Position numbers and translations under genes: made by a program
The notes under the pieces: generated by a model
The model's input: only the letters and a program-made list of their open reading frames with translations
Told to the model about the DNA's origin: nothing
Database searches by the model: none
Origin: Vibrio sp. VB16
GTDB lineage: Bacteria > Pseudomonadota > Gammaproteobacteria > Enterobacterales > Vibrionaceae
Assembly (NCBI RefSeq): GCF_015594925.2
Contig: NZ_CP087591.1
Span: forward strand, 992,001 to 1,056,000
DNA: 64,000 nt
Direction: 5' to 3'
In this document: positions 8,129 through 17,778 of the stretch, one piece after another
How the letters are laid out: every line of letters starts with the position of its first letter
Numbering within the stretch: the first letter of the stretch is position 1

Positions 8129-9112
8129 ATGAAACTAAATAAAATTACTGCCTTAATAACTATACCTCTAATGGCCATGTCATTACATGTTCAAGCAAAA
8201 GATATGCGTATCGGAATTGGAGTGCCTGAATCTCATTTTGAATTTGTTGCAATGAAGAAATTTGAAAAACACATTGAAGATAATACCGAAATAGATGTGG
8301 AAGTTTACCCAAGTAACCAATTAGGTAGCGATTTGGAAGCGCTTGAACAGGTTAAGTTTAATGCAACTCAAATGAACCTACCTTCACCAGCTGTACTTGG
8401 TAATATAGTTAAGGACTTTAACATTTTAACTCTCCCATTTATTTTCCCAGACGAAAATATTGCTAATCAGATAGTAGACGGTGAATGGGGTAAAGAGCTC
8501 TTATCTAAACTTGATAATGCCGGCTACGTTGGTCTTGGTTTCGGTAATTTTGGTTTCCGTCATGTGTCTAATAATGTTCGTCCTATAGAAAAAGTGGCTG
8601 ACATGAAAGGTCTAAAGCTGCGTACTATGCAAAACAAGGCTCATCTTGACGCGTTTCGTGCACTAGGTGCTAATCCAACACCAATGGCTTTCTCTGAGCT
8701 GTTCTCGTCGTTGCAACAGGGTGTTGTTGATGGACAAGAAAATCCTTATACAAACATTTATTCTCAGCGGTTGTATGAAGTACAAAAATACGTGTCCAAT
8801 ACTGGTCATGTTTACTCTTGGGTAGTATTCGTCGTTGGTAAGAAGTTTTATGATGGTTTAACGACGAAAGAGCAGAAAACGATGCAAGAAGCCGCTCGTA
8901 TAGCTATTGAGCACATGCGTATTTCTGTGAAATCTCAAGATGAAAAATCGTTACAGAATATGATTGACGCAGGTCTAATCTATACTCCGTTATCCGTGGA
9001 AGTGAAGTCGGAAATGCATGAAAAAGTGGCTCCCATTGTAGAAAAATATGCAGCCAAAATTAATCCAGAATTATATAAGAAACTAACAAAAGAAGTGACT
9101 AAGCTGCAGTAA
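8129..9112 (+). CDS. TRAP transporter substrate-binding protein, DctP family
   Basis: A 327-residue periplasmic binding protein with a signal peptide cut after about residue 24 (HVQAKD). It has the family pattern of a DctP/SiaP-type solute receptor, including the substrate-carboxylate arginine region (KGLKLRTMQNKAHLDAFRALGANPTPMAFSELFSSLQQGVVDGQENP). Its place inside the galactonate-type genes makes galactonate or a similar sugar acid the likely ligand, replacing the MFS permease DgoT of E. coli. A hairpin after the gene (9124-9150) may raise its level above the membrane subunits. Confidence 0.93.
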   Translation: MKLNKITALITIPLMAMSLHVQAKDMRIGIGVPESHFEFVAMKKFEKHIEDNTEIDVEVYPSNQLGSDLEALEQVKFNATQMNLPSPAVLGNIVKDFNILTLPFIFPDENIANQIVDGEWGKELLSKLDNAGYVGLGFGNFGFRHVSNNVRPIEKVADMKGLKLRTMQNKAHLDAFRALGANPTPMAFSELFSSLQQGVVDGQENPYTNIYSQRLYEVQKYVSNTGHVYSWVVFVVGKKFYDGLTTKEQKTMQEAARIAIEHMRISVKSQDEKSLQNMIDAGLIYTPLSVEVKSEMHEKVAPIVEKYAAKINPELYKKLTKEVTKLQ

Positions 9113-9123
9113 TTTTTCATTCA

Positions 9124-9150
9124 AGGGCTGTGTAATGCAGCCCTATTTTA
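9124..9150 (+). terminator. Intra-operon hairpin after the TRAP binding protein
   Basis: AGGGCTG-TGTAATG-CAGCCCT is a perfect 7-bp stem followed by ATTTTA. The weak U-tract and the 15-base distance to dctQ suggest partial termination or 3'-end protection, giving more receptor than permease. Confidence 0.6.
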
Positions 9151-9165
9151 ATATATGGTTTCGTT

Positions 9166-9711
9166 ATGATTAATAAAAAAACTTCATTTTTAGACAATAT
9201 TGAGGAATATATAAGTACACTTCTTTTTATTTCTTTAATAATCCTGTGTTTTTTACAAATATTATTTAGGTTTGTTTTTAATTTCTCACTTTCTTGGACT
9301 GAAGAATTATCTAGATATGTTTTTATTGCATTAGTTTATTTCTCTGCAAGTCTTGCTGTCGTCCGTGGTGCTCACGTTCGTGTAGAAGTTATAGATGGAG
9401 TTATAAAAGGAAGTAGTAAAAAAATATTAGATTCTATAATTGATTTGTCGTTCGCTGCTTTTATGATTTGGCTGGGATATTTCGGTTTACATATTTCAAT
9501 GGATGCTATCAGCATTGAACAAACAACACCTGCTCTTGAATGGCAAGCAGGTTGGGTATACGCGATTATTCCGTTTACTTTTTATTTAATCGCACTGAGA
9601 TTAATTCAACGAGTATACCGTCGAATTAACGGCAATCTTGAACATGAATATGCGCTCAGTGAAGCACAAGAAGCATTGAGAAAAATAGAAGATGAACGAG
9701 GAATAAAATAA
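9166..9711 (+). CDS. TRAP transporter small permease, DctQ family
   Basis: A 181-residue inner-membrane protein with four hydrophobic segments (about 17-37, 50-68, 88-110, 130-150). The DctQ signature SLSWTEELSRYVFIALVYFSASLAVVRGAHVRVEV is clear. It pairs with the large permease that follows, overlapping it by one base. A charged 25-residue C-terminal tail lies in the cytoplasm. It couples sodium-driven uptake to the DctP receptor. Confidence 0.92.
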   Translation: MINKKTSFLDNIEEYISTLLFISLIILCFLQILFRFVFNFSLSWTEELSRYVFIALVYFSASLAVVRGAHVRVEVIDGVIKGSSKKILDSIIDLSFAAFMIWLGYFGLHISMDAISIEQTTPALEWQAGWVYAIIPFTFYLIALRLIQRVYRRINGNLEHEYALSEAQEALRKIEDERGIK

Positions 9712-10991
9712 TGGAAGCATTTCTAATTACTATGTTCGTTTTTATCGCTTTACTCGCAATAGGAATGCCAATTGCGATTAGCATCGGTATGTGTACTGCT
9801 TTCGCGTTGATACTCGCAGATATTCCTATTTCGTTCATTGCCCAAACGGCATTTACCTCACTGGATTCTTTTACCTACTTAGCAATCCCTATGTTCATCA
9901 TGGCGGGTTTTGTGATGGAAAAAGGTGGGCTTTCTAAGCGGATAGTTAACTTTGCCTCTAGTTTAGTAGGTCGTACGGCTGGTGGATTAGGGATCGTTAC
10001 TGTTGTGGCTTGTATGTTTTTTGCAGCCATTTCGGGTTCGTCACCAGCTACAGTCGCTGCAATCGGCTCAATGATGGTGCCTTCGATGATAGAGAAAGGT
10101 TACAACCGTCATTTTGCTGGAGCGTTGACGGCATCGGCAGGATCTCTGGGGATTCTTATTCCACCATCTATACCAATGATTATTTATGCGGTTACTGCTG
10201 AAATATCTATTGGCGATATGTTCTTAGCTGGCTTTGCACCCGGAGCTATGATCGGTTTTGGTCTTATTCTTACAGTTTATATTATTTCGAAAAAACGTGG
10301 TTATAAAGGGCAAGACGAAGACTTTTCACTATCAAAAATAAAAGAAACTTTCCTTGATGCAAAATGGGCGTTGTTAACACCAATTATTATTTTAGGTGGT
10401 ATTTATTCAGGTATTTTTACTGCAACGGAAGCGGCTTGTATTACGGTTATTTATACGTTGATTGTAAGTTTCTTTATTCACAAAGAAATGAGTTTTAAGG
10501 ATCTGATTCCTACGGTATCAAGAGCCGCGCTAACCACCGGTTGTGTCATCATTATTTTAGGTTTTGCCACAGCATTTGCCCGGTATTTGACCATTAGCAT
10601 GATTCCGCAACAGATTGGGGAAGCAATTTTAGAATTAACGGACAACCCAACAATAATTTTATTAATTTTTGTCGCCTTGATTATGTTTACTGGCTTATTT
10701 ATTGAAACGGCTGCACAGATTTTAATTTATACACCGTTGTTTTTACCTATTTTAGTTCAACTCGGTATTAGCCCATACCATTTCGGCATCATTCTTATCG
10801 TGGGGACTGAACTTGCTCTAATCACGCCACCTGTTGGTGTCAATTTATTTGTCGCAAAAGGCATTACTGGATCATCTATGGTCCAACTAACTCGCGCTGT
10901 AATTCCATTTCTAATCAGTATGTTACTTGTACAAATCGCGTTGGTATTTATGCCCGGCGTTATTACTTTTTTACCAGATTTATTTAAATAG
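9711..10991 (+). CDS. TRAP transporter large permease, DctM family
   Basis: A 426-residue, 11-12 helix membrane protein forming the transport channel of the TRAP system. Family blocks include FLAIPMFIMAGFVMEKGGLSKRIV-type text near residue 60, AISGSSPATVAAIGS, LGILIPPSIPMIIYA and the C-terminal LALITPPVGVNLFVAKGI. The length is typical. It follows dctQ with a one-base overlap and precedes dgoD by eight bases, so it is clearly part of the same transcript. The substrate is inferred to be galactonate or a related aldonate. Confidence 0.93.
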   Translation: MEAFLITMFVFIALLAIGMPIAISIGMCTAFALILADIPISFIAQTAFTSLDSFTYLAIPMFIMAGFVMEKGGLSKRIVNFASSLVGRTAGGLGIVTVVACMFFAAISGSSPATVAAIGSMMVPSMIEKGYNRHFAGALTASAGSLGILIPPSIPMIIYAVTAEISIGDMFLAGFAPGAMIGFGLILTVYIISKKRGYKGQDEDFSLSKIKETFLDAKWALLTPIIILGGIYSGIFTATEAACITVIYTLIVSFFIHKEMSFKDLIPTVSRAALTTGCVIIILGFATAFARYLTISMIPQQIGEAILELTDNPTIILLIFVALIMFTGLFIETAAQILIYTPLFLPILVQLGISPYHFGIILIVGTELALITPPVGVNLFVAKGITGSSMVQLTRAVIPFLISMLLVQIALVFMPGVITFLPDLFK

Positions 10992-10999
10992 GTTACGTC

Positions 11000-12157
11000 A
11001 TGAAAATTGTAGGTTATGAAAAATTTATTGTTGCTCCTCGTTGGGGATTCCTAAAGATAATTACCGATGAAGGTATAGTTGGTTGGGGTGAGCCAAGCCT
11101 AGAAGGGCGGACACATACTGTTCACACCTGTGTTGATGAATTAATGGAATACCTTATAGGCAAAGACCCAAGGGATATTGAACTTCATTGGAACTACCTA
11201 CACCGTTCGACATTCTATCGCGGTGGCGCCGTGATGATGAGCGCGCTATCAGGTATTGACCAAGCATTATGGGACATTAAAGGAAAGGCGTTAGATACCC
11301 CTGTATATCAATTAATGGGTGGCAAGTGCCGAGACAAAATACAGACATATTCATGGATAGGTGGTGATAGGCCTGATGATGTAGTGCGTATGGCTAAAGA
11401 ACGTAAAGCGCTTGGATTTAATGCAATAAAGATGAACGGGACGGCAGAACTCAATTTTATTGATGACTTTAGTAAAATTGATGCGTTGCTGGACCGAGTT
11501 CAAGGTTTACGAGATGCAATGGGCAAAGATTTTGGGATTGGTATTGATTTTCATGGACGCGTTCATAAAGCGATGGCGAAAATCATGATGAAAGAGTTAG
11601 CACCTATGCGGCCTATGTTTGTTGAAGAACCTGTACTTGCTGAGCATTTTGATTGTATCCATGAAATTGCTCAGTATGGCGCAATTCCAATAGCTACGGG
11701 TGAAAGATTGCACTCACGCTGGGAATTTAAAAAGCTATTGGAGCATGGAGGCGTTGATATTATTCAACCGGATATTTGTCACTGTGGTGGTTTAACTGAG
11801 CTTAAAAAAATAGCCTCAATGGCGGAAGCTTATGATGTGGCGTTAGCACCGCATTGCCCACTTGGCCCGATCGCCTTAGCTTCTTCAGTTCATATTGACA
11901 CTACTTGTCAAAATGCAATTATTCAAGAACAGAGTATTGGAATGCACTACAACAAAGGTTGTGACGTTCTTGATTATGTCGAGAATAAAGATGTATTTGA
12001 GTTTGATAACGGTTATTGCTTGAATATTAATGGTCCGGGTCTTGGTATTGAAATCGAGGAAGAATTCATGAGAGAACAACATGAAAAGGCGTTAACTGAG
12101 CCGAAATGGAGAAACCCTCATTGGTCAAACAAAGATGGTTCTTTTGCGGAGTGGTAA
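11000..12157 (+). CDS. dgoD: D-galactonate dehydratase
   Basis: Enolase-superfamily enzyme that removes water from D-galactonate to give 2-keto-3-deoxygalactonate, using Mg2+. The 385 residues align end to end with E. coli DgoD (about 382) from memory. Asp183 and His185 (IDFHGRV), Glu209 (VEEPVLAE), Glu235 (GERL) and the catalytic His285 (APHCPLGP) all fall at the E. coli positions. The C-terminus RNPHW...SFAEW also matches. It lies in the operon after the TRAP genes, and the IlvD-like gene starts three bases after its stop. This is the strongest single indicator of the pathway. Confidence 0.95.
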   Translation: MKIVGYEKFIVAPRWGFLKIITDEGIVGWGEPSLEGRTHTVHTCVDELMEYLIGKDPRDIELHWNYLHRSTFYRGGAVMMSALSGIDQALWDIKGKALDTPVYQLMGGKCRDKIQTYSWIGGDRPDDVVRMAKERKALGFNAIKMNGTAELNFIDDFSKIDALLDRVQGLRDAMGKDFGIGIDFHGRVHKAMAKIMMKELAPMRPMFVEEPVLAEHFDCIHEIAQYGAIPIATGERLHSRWEFKKLLEHGGVDIIQPDICHCGGLTELKKIASMAEAYDVALAPHCPLGPIALASSVHIDTTCQNAIIQEQSIGMHYNKGCDVLDYVENKDVFEFDNGYCLNINGPGLGIEIEEEFMREQHEKALTEPKWRNPHWSNKDGSFAEW

Positions 12158-12159
12158 AG

Positions 12160-13863
12160 ATGAGTAATTGCGGATCATGTGGTTCGTGTGGTGTAGGGGA
12201 TTTAACTTCTCATTACAACGAGATACTGAAAGAAGACAATGGTGCACTTAAGCGTGCTTTGTACAAGTCCATGGGTCACAGTGATAGTGACCTTAGAAAG
12301 CCAATCATTGCTGTAGTAAATAGTTATACTAATGCAACTGCAGGTCATGCGAATTTGGACGTGGTTGGAGCTGAAGTGATTAGAGGTATCGAAGAGTCCG
12401 GAGGTACAGCGATGACTTTTGGCACCATCGCTCCTTGTGATGGAATTGCGGAAGGCCATATTGGTATGCGTTATATATTGGCCGCCCGTGAAGTCATCGC
12501 TGCGTCGATAGAAGTGATGGTCAGGGCTCATAATTTTGATGCAATGGTGTTACTTGGCTCGTGCGACAAAATTGTACCGGGGATGCTAATGGCCGCGGCT
12601 CGATTGGATATTCCAGCTATTTTAGTTAATGGAGGACCAATGTATCCGGCAGAGTACGCCGGGAAACATTGGGATGGAAATATTGTTACTGAAGCGATAG
12701 GTTGGAAAAACAAAGGGCAGATAGATGACAAAGAGTTTCGCAAAATAGAAGATCTGGCAGAGCCAACTATTGGCTCGTGTGCTATGTATGGCACGGCCAA
12801 TACCATGTGTTGTCTATCTGAGTCATTAGGTATGACTTTACCTCAAACTTCAACTATTCCTGCCGTGCATCCACAACGATTAGAAGTTGGCTATCAGAGC
12901 GGTGTTCGTATTGTTGAGATGTTGGCAGAAGGGTTGACTGCACGGAAGATTATTTCTAAAAAAGGTATACATAATGCAATTTGCACGCTCCTAGCAACGG
13001 GTGGTTCGACGAATGCAATTATTCATCTTCAGGCCATTCATTACGAAGCAGAGTTAGGTGAATTAGACCTTGATATTTTTGATAAAATGAGTCAGAAAAT
13101 TCCTTTGGTAGCATCGATTTATCCTGCATCTAAATACGATATGATTGATTTTTTTGAGGCTGGAGGTGTGGCAGCGGTAGAGAAGGAGCTTTCCTCTTTG
13201 CTTGAGTTAGATGCGGTCACGGTTTTAGGTACGAAGCAGGAGTGTTTGGAACGTATTCAGATCTCGACTAATCGAGAATTAATTCGAACATTAAATAATC
13301 CTTTTTTACCAGAAGCTGGCGTTGGTATATTAAAAGGTAACTTATCTCCATTGGGTTCGGTGGTTAAGCCTGCTGCTGTGCCTAAAGCTATGTTTAAGTT
13401 TACTGGTAAAGCTGTCGTTTTTGAGTCTGAACAGGCTGCTGTTGAGGCGATAATGAACGATAAAATTCAAGAAGGTAGTGTTGTAGTAATTCGTTATGAA
13501 GGAACGACAGGGGGCCCAGGGTTACCTGAAATGTATAAGCCAATGAAATTACTCGAGGGAATGGGTTTATCAGAGAGCTGTGCATTAATTACGGATGGTC
13601 GATTTTCTGGTTCAAACCGTGGTCTCTTTGTAGGACATATATCACCAGAAGCCTATGAAGGTGGCTTGATTGGATTAGTAAATAATGGTGATGAAATTAG
13701 CTTGGACTTAACAACAAGAAAAATCACGTTACATGTCGATGATGCAATGTTAGGTACCCGTAGAAATTCTTGGACTCGTTTGCACAAAGAAATACCTAAA
13801 GGTTTTTTACGTTTATACCGAGAACGAGTTTCATCTGCAGCATATGGAGCGATTTTAAAATGA
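12160..13863 (+). CDS. IlvD/Edd-family Fe-S dehydratase for a sugar acid
   Basis: A 567-residue member of the dihydroxy-acid / 6-phosphogluconate dehydratase family. Cluster cysteines are Cys135 ([13 protein letters not shown]) and Cys207 ([14 protein letters not shown]). The C-terminal catalytic block [16 protein letters not shown] is intact. The third cysteine used by pentonate dehydratases (NPCH-like) is absent; the text there reads NATAGH, as in IlvD. The start at 12160 is chosen because it follows the dgoD stop directly; a longer frame from 12106 would overlap dgoD. The N-terminus [11 protein letters not shown] carries a C-x2-C-x2-C run that I do not know from this family. In this operon it more likely dehydrates a second aldonate than makes branched-chain amino acids. 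Confidence 0.85.
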   Translation: MSNCGSCGSCGVGDLTSHYNEILKEDNGALKRALYKSMGHSDSDLRKPIIAVVNSYTNATAGHANLDVVGAEVIRGIEESGGTAMTFGTIAPCDGIAEGHIGMRYILAAREVIAASIEVMVRAHNFDAMVLLGSCDKIVPGMLMAAARLDIPAILVNGGPMYPAEYAGKHWDGNIVTEAIGWKNKGQIDDKEFRKIEDLAEPTIGSCAMYGTANTMCCLSESLGMTLPQTSTIPAVHPQRLEVGYQSGVRIVEMLAEGLTARKIISKKGIHNAICTLLATGGSTNAIIHLQAIHYEAELGELDLDIFDKMSQKIPLVASIYPASKYDMIDFFEAGGVAAVEKELSSLLELDAVTVLGTKQECLERIQISTNRELIRTLNNPFLPEAGVGILKGNLSPLGSVVKPAAVPKAMFKFTGKAVVFESEQAAVEAIMNDKIQEGSVVVIRYEGTTGGPGLPEMYKPMKLLEGMGLSESCALITDGRFSGSNRGLFVGHISPEAYEGGLIGLVNNGDEISLDLTTRKITLHVDDAMLGTRRNSWTRLHKEIPKGFLRLYRERVSSAAYGAILK

Positions 13864-14759
13864 TAAAGCCTGAAGATATTATAGGTGTGAACCCCATTGT
13901 TGCAATGCCATTCGATGCTTCTGGTAAAGTTGATATTTTGAGTTTTAGAAGGTTGGTAGAACATCTGGTAAATATAGGTTGCAATGGATTGACCTTGTTT
14001 GGAATTGCCAGTGAATTCTACAAACTAAATTTATATGAGAAGGAAAATCTAGCTGATTGTTTCCATGAAATAACTTCAAAACATAAAATACTCAGTTGCA
14101 TTTCTATTACGGAGCACGCAACAGAATTAGCAGTAGAACAAGCCATAAAATACCAGCGTCAAGGTTTTGATTCATTGATGCTGTTACCTCCATTTTTTTT
14201 AAATCCGAGCTCAGAACATATAATTAGTCATATTAAAAGTGTGCTAGGTTCGGTCGATATACCTGTTTTTATTCAGTATGCTCCAACAGAAACAGGAATG
14301 ACGATTTCGCCTGAAGATATGAAAAAAATCAGTGATAATCACCCTAATGTGGTATTCAAAATTGAGTGTAATCCACCAGTTGAATATACAAAACAATTAC
14401 TGAGATGTATACCAGACGCGGTTATTATGAATGGCTATGCTGGTTTGTACATGTTAGACATGCTTGATAACGGAGGCAAAGGAGTCATGCCCGGTTGCTC
14501 ATTTGCTGAAATATATGTGTCAACTTATCAATTGTGGAGAAATGGTGAGCGGGAAAAGGCAAGAACTCTCCACAATAAATTATTGAAATATATAAATAAA
14601 TGGATGTCGAATTGTGAATATATTATATCAATAGAAAAAGAAATATTAACTAGGCGAGGTATTATTTCTACCGGCTATTGCCGCAAACCTGATTACCCTC
14701 TTACTGAATTAGATATTCAAGATATCGATATGTTTTTAAGAGAATTCAATCTCCTCTGA
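13860..14759 (+). CDS. DapA/N-acetylneuraminate lyase family aldolase
   Basis: A 299-residue class I aldolase with a TIM-barrel. The conserved catalytic tyrosine is Tyr140 ([10 protein letters not shown]) and the Schiff-base lysine is Lys167 (VVFKIEC). The usual GTTGE loop is altered to FGIASEF. The gene overlaps the IlvD-type gene by four bases (ATGA), so the two form a pair. Such dehydratase-aldolase pairs (for example YjhG/YjhH) cleave 2-keto-3-deoxy sugar acids to pyruvate and an aldehyde. True dihydrodipicolinate synthase is unlikely here. The substrate cannot be read from the sequence. Confidence 0.8.
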   Translation: MIKPEDIIGVNPIVAMPFDASGKVDILSFRRLVEHLVNIGCNGLTLFGIASEFYKLNLYEKENLADCFHEITSKHKILSCISITEHATELAVEQAIKYQRQGFDSLMLLPPFFLNPSSEHIISHIKSVLGSVDIPVFIQYAPTETGMTISPEDMKKISDNHPNVVFKIECNPPVEYTKQLLRCIPDAVIMNGYAGLYMLDMLDNGGKGVMPGCSFAEIYVSTYQLWRNGEREKARTLHNKLLKYINKWMSNCEYIISIEKEILTRRGIISTGYCRKPDYPLTELDIQDIDMFLREFNLL

Positions 14760-15293
14760 ACGTGAAATATTTATGTTTTAATATCTAATTGATTATATAA
14801 ATTGGTCATTGAGGAAGCTTGGTATCGTTCTTTGTTTCATTTTGATCTGAATGTAATACTCAGGTGTCATTCAACGTATTCTGGTTTAGTTTAATCATCC
14901 ATCTCTATAACGGATAATTCTATCTGCTATAGAAGTGAACATCAATTCAAAGTGATACGAATGATAGCAGAATTGGAAAGACGAATATGAGGGATATGTC
15001 GTTTTAACTATGGATATTGATGAGAGGTCTGAGTTGATGACAAAAAATCGTTCAGGTGCATATGTAAGTAAATCTATTAAAAAACTAGTGTAATTTCAAT
15101 TGATCACTGTAACTAAATAAAAGTATTCTGAAGTTCTTAAATGGATTGCTTGCCTAGTGTTTAGTATCAACCTACCTACAAGACAACTATCAGATAAAGG
15201 CTTTTTCTTTTCTGAAAAAAATACACATTTGCCTTGTAGATACGCTAAAGTCTTCTTTGATGATAATAAATACTTATTTAATAGGGATATTGC
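14760..15293. other. 534-base gap without a convincing gene
   Basis: A+T-rich. The only small frame with a start is 15010-15093 (27 codons), without a good ribosome site, and I do not call it. No clear terminator follows the aldolase gene at 14759. CTACAAG near 15177 and CTTGTAG near 15234 are inverted copies, but far apart. The promoter of the gene at 15294 presumably lies at the right end. Confidence 0.5.
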
Positions 15294-15893
15294 GTGATGT
15301 TTCGAATGTTAGTGGTCTGTTGTTTGATGTTTAGTGGCTTCTCTTCTGCTGAAAATGAATTGGTTGTCGAACCCGAAATGCGTGGGCCACTTATTGAGTT
15401 AGATATTGTGGTGGATACGAAGGGAATTGAAGAAGCGATATTGATTACCAATCAGTCCATGAAGCAGGTAATTGAAGCGTTAAATCGGATATCCGATAAC
15501 CAAGAACTTACGCCAGAACAAGCGGCAATAATTACCTCAACGTCAGGAAATATTAGTCAGTTGGCCATGTCATCAACAGAAGTAGTGGAAGCACTGCCAG
15601 AGGCCATTACCAAAGCAAGAGAATCTGTTGTCGCAAATGCCCGGGTATTTCTGAGTGATCTGAAAATGAATATACTCATCGTGCTAATCTTGGTCGTGGT
15701 CGGGTTAGCGATTGTCATTGCCTGTTTGTATTGGTTTGTCATTCGACCTATGCAGAGCACTATATTGGCGGCGACGGGTAATGTCGCAAGCATGGCAAAT
15801 TCTATTCAGATAACGGCGAAATCTTTAGAAGAAAGCAACAAAACTCATGCGAAGTTGTTAGAGATGCTAGAGCAGAATCACAATACCGCATAG
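15294..15893 (+). CDS. Secreted/membrane protein of unknown function with one central membrane helix
   Basis: 199 residues. A signal peptide (about 1-19, cut near FSSAEN) is followed by a mostly helical periplasmic part (about 20-120). One strong membrane segment (about 124-147, ILIVLILVVVGLAIVIACLYWFVI) leads to a helical cytoplasmic tail of about 50 residues. The architecture resembles a stripped-down chemoreceptor-like or HAMP-adjacent protein, but no signalling domain is visible. Start: AGGGA precedes GTG 15294 and ATG 15297; either may be used. I do not recognise the family. It lies upstream of a periplasmic protein/diguanylate cyclase pair and could be a sensor, but nothing in the sequence proves it. 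Confidence 0.75.
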   Translation: MMFRMLVVCCLMFSGFSSAENELVVEPEMRGPLIELDIVVDTKGIEEAILITNQSMKQVIEALNRISDNQELTPEQAAIITSTSGNISQLAMSSTEVVEALPEAITKARESVVANARVFLSDLKMNILIVLILVVVGLAIVIACLYWFVIRPMQSTILAATGNVASMANSIQITAKSLEESNKTHAKLLEMLEQNHNTA

Positions 15894-16016
15894 ACGCAAT
15901 GATGCGCTACTCATGTCGTTTAGGTGGGTTAATAAGGTGTTACTAATTTGTAACTAAACGTGACAGGGCCTATAATTTATCTCGACATAATAAAGATTTG
16001 ATATGTAGGAGATTAC

Positions 16017-16481
16017 ATGCGAGTTCTTATCTTTGGATTAATGGTGGTATTGCTAAGCCCAGTTGGCTTAGCACGTGATTTAATTCTAGAAGTTTCAAAT
16101 AAGCCAGTAAAAATAGTCACGTTTGATGAACTTAAATCCATGCCTTCAATAAGCTATAAAACCCATTTGCCTTGGTTTACTGGTGAAGCGGAATTTACGG
16201 GTGTCTCATTAGAGTATTTTCTGACCAAACAGTTTGGAGCCATCCCAGATATTGTTACCTTCCGCGCGTTAAATGACTATTCCGTCGAGATTGTTAAGAG
16301 TGATATAGAAAAATTTGATCCTATTATCGCCTATCTAAAAGATGGGAAGGAAATGACAATACGAGAAAAAGGACCCTATTGGATAATATACTCGCTTTCT
16401 GATTTTCCGAGAATTGATGACAGCCTATATCACGCTCAGATGATCTGGCAGTTAGAAAAAATTCAAATCGATAGCCTATGA
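16017..16481 (+). CDS. Periplasmic protein with molybdopterin-binding oxidoreductase-like fold
   Basis: 154 residues with a signal peptide (about 1-19, cut near GLARD). The body resembles the short sulfite-oxidase/YedY-like domain family, with KIVTFDELKSMP, the GVSLEYFL block, and YWIIYSLSDFP near the end. The conserved cysteine that binds molybdenum in true enzymes is missing; I see no Cys in the mature part. It is probably a binding or sensing domain, not an enzyme. The stop overlaps the start of the diguanylate cyclase by four bases, so the two are made together. A role as periplasmic partner of that cyclase is inferred. Confidence 0.75.
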   Translation: MRVLIFGLMVVLLSPVGLARDLILEVSNKPVKIVTFDELKSMPSISYKTHLPWFTGEAEFTGVSLEYFLTKQFGAIPDIVTFRALNDYSVEIVKSDIEKFDPIIAYLKDGKEMTIREKGPYWIIYSLSDFPRIDDSLYHAQMIWQLEKIQIDSL

Positions 16482-17590
16482 AAATAGAACGTTCTATTAA
16501 AAAGGCTCATCTTTACTCAGGTACAGCGAAGTTGTTGCTGTCAATGTTTGCGACCATTATATTGATAGCCAATATTTACATATTGGGGGAAACCAAGAAA
16601 CTGGTGGCTTCTTTTTCTAGCCAACAAAACCAAGCAACATGGTTTCTTTTTCAGTTAAATAAAGAGTTATTAGAGCTTGCATCGAATGCGAGCCATTTAG
16701 GCGATGGTGACAATCATCTGCCAAGTGTCATACTTAAATACGACCTTGCATGGAGCCGCTTTGACCTATTGTTGATGGGGGCAGAATCAGATGATTTTAT
16801 GGCATTGACAGGGACGAGACCTTTTTTTACAGATCTATTTGATGAGTTCAAAAAGGTTGAACCTCTACTGAAGGCTATTGATGAAACGAAATCGAAGAGC
16901 TCAACTGAATTTGTAAACAGAACCACTGAGATACATAAACAGTTAGTCGACTATATAAATCGAAATTTCCGTATAGCAAGTCCTCTGTATTTAGAAAGGC
17001 GAAATCAAGTAAACAATTTAGAGCAGATGCAAACAGCGTTACTTCTGTTACTGGTCGTCTGCATATCCATTATTGGATTGATATTTGCCAAGGAGCTGAA
17101 ATATAGTCGGTGCCTTGCGTTGACGGACACATTGACTTCATTGCCAAATCGATTGGCGCTGTTTAACGTGGTCGATGAATTAAACAATGAAAATAAGTCA
17201 TTTAACCTTTTTCTTTTAGACCTAAATGGCTTCAAGCAAATAAATGATAAATATGGGCATCAGGTAGGCGATAAAGCCCTAATCGAAGTCGCTAAGCGTC
17301 TTAATTTGAATCGAAGCATGAAATCTTATCCATTTCGCATTGGTGGCGATGAATTTGCTGTTGTAGTACCAGAAGAATTTTTGAGCTCGGGTGACGATTT
17401 TTGTAAAGTACTCGAGTCAATATTTCATCGCCCGTTTAGGCATGAAGATACCCATTACGAGCTTTCTACCAGCATAGGCTTTGCAAACTTCCCAAATGAC
17501 AGTATTCATATTGACGAACTCATTCGTCACGCCGATCAGAGAATGTATCAAATGAAGTTTACCCATCGGGAGGCAACAGCCGATAGTTGA
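16478..17590 (+). CDS. Membrane diguanylate cyclase (GGDEF) with periplasmic sensor
   Basis: 370 residues. TM1 is at about 17-36, a periplasmic helical domain at 37-184, TM2 at about 185-204, and the GGDEF domain at 210-365. The active-site motif RIGGDEF (289-293) is intact, as are LTDTLTSLPNR and the LDLNGFKQINDKYGH metal/GTP block, so it should make c-di-GMP. The inhibitory RxxD site five residues before GGDEF is absent, suggesting no product feedback. Translation is coupled (ATGA) to the periplasmic protein at 16017. Confidence 0.92.
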   Translation: MKIERSIKKAHLYSGTAKLLLSMFATIILIANIYILGETKKLVASFSSQQNQATWFLFQLNKELLELASNASHLGDGDNHLPSVILKYDLAWSRFDLLLMGAESDDFMALTGTRPFFTDLFDEFKKVEPLLKAIDETKSKSSTEFVNRTTEIHKQLVDYINRNFRIASPLYLERRNQVNNLEQMQTALLLLLVVCISIIGLIFAKELKYSRCLALTDTLTSLPNRLALFNVVDELNNENKSFNLFLLDLNGFKQINDKYGHQVGDKALIEVAKRLNLNRSMKSYPFRIGGDEFAVVVPEEFLSSGDDFCKVLESIFHRPFRHEDTHYELSTSIGFANFPNDSIHIDELIRHADQRMYQMKFTHREATADS

Positions 17591-17778
17591 TATATTGAAT
17601 GATATTATTCAAGGTAATTTGAGCTATCCCAATTGACTCTGTAAAGACGACTCTTCGGTCAAATCGATCATTTGACTAAAAAATAAACGATAATAATTTT
17701 TGTGATCGCTATCTATTAGATAGGGATCTGCGTTATTATGGCGCGCTATTTTTTACCTTAAAATCGGAGAACAAACTT

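Noticed and set aside
12106..12159. Longer N-terminus for the IlvD/Edd-like protein
   Set aside because: Would overlap dgoD by 52 bases in another frame; ATG at 12160 follows the dgoD stop and gives a sensible start.
13860..14759. Dihydrodipicolinate synthase for lysine synthesis
   Set aside because: It overlaps an aldonate dehydratase in a sugar-acid operon, and the GTTGE loop is changed; a catabolic aldolase is more likely.
15010..15093. 27-codon frame in the 14760-15293 gap
   Set aside because: Too short, no ribosome site, no recognisable sequence.
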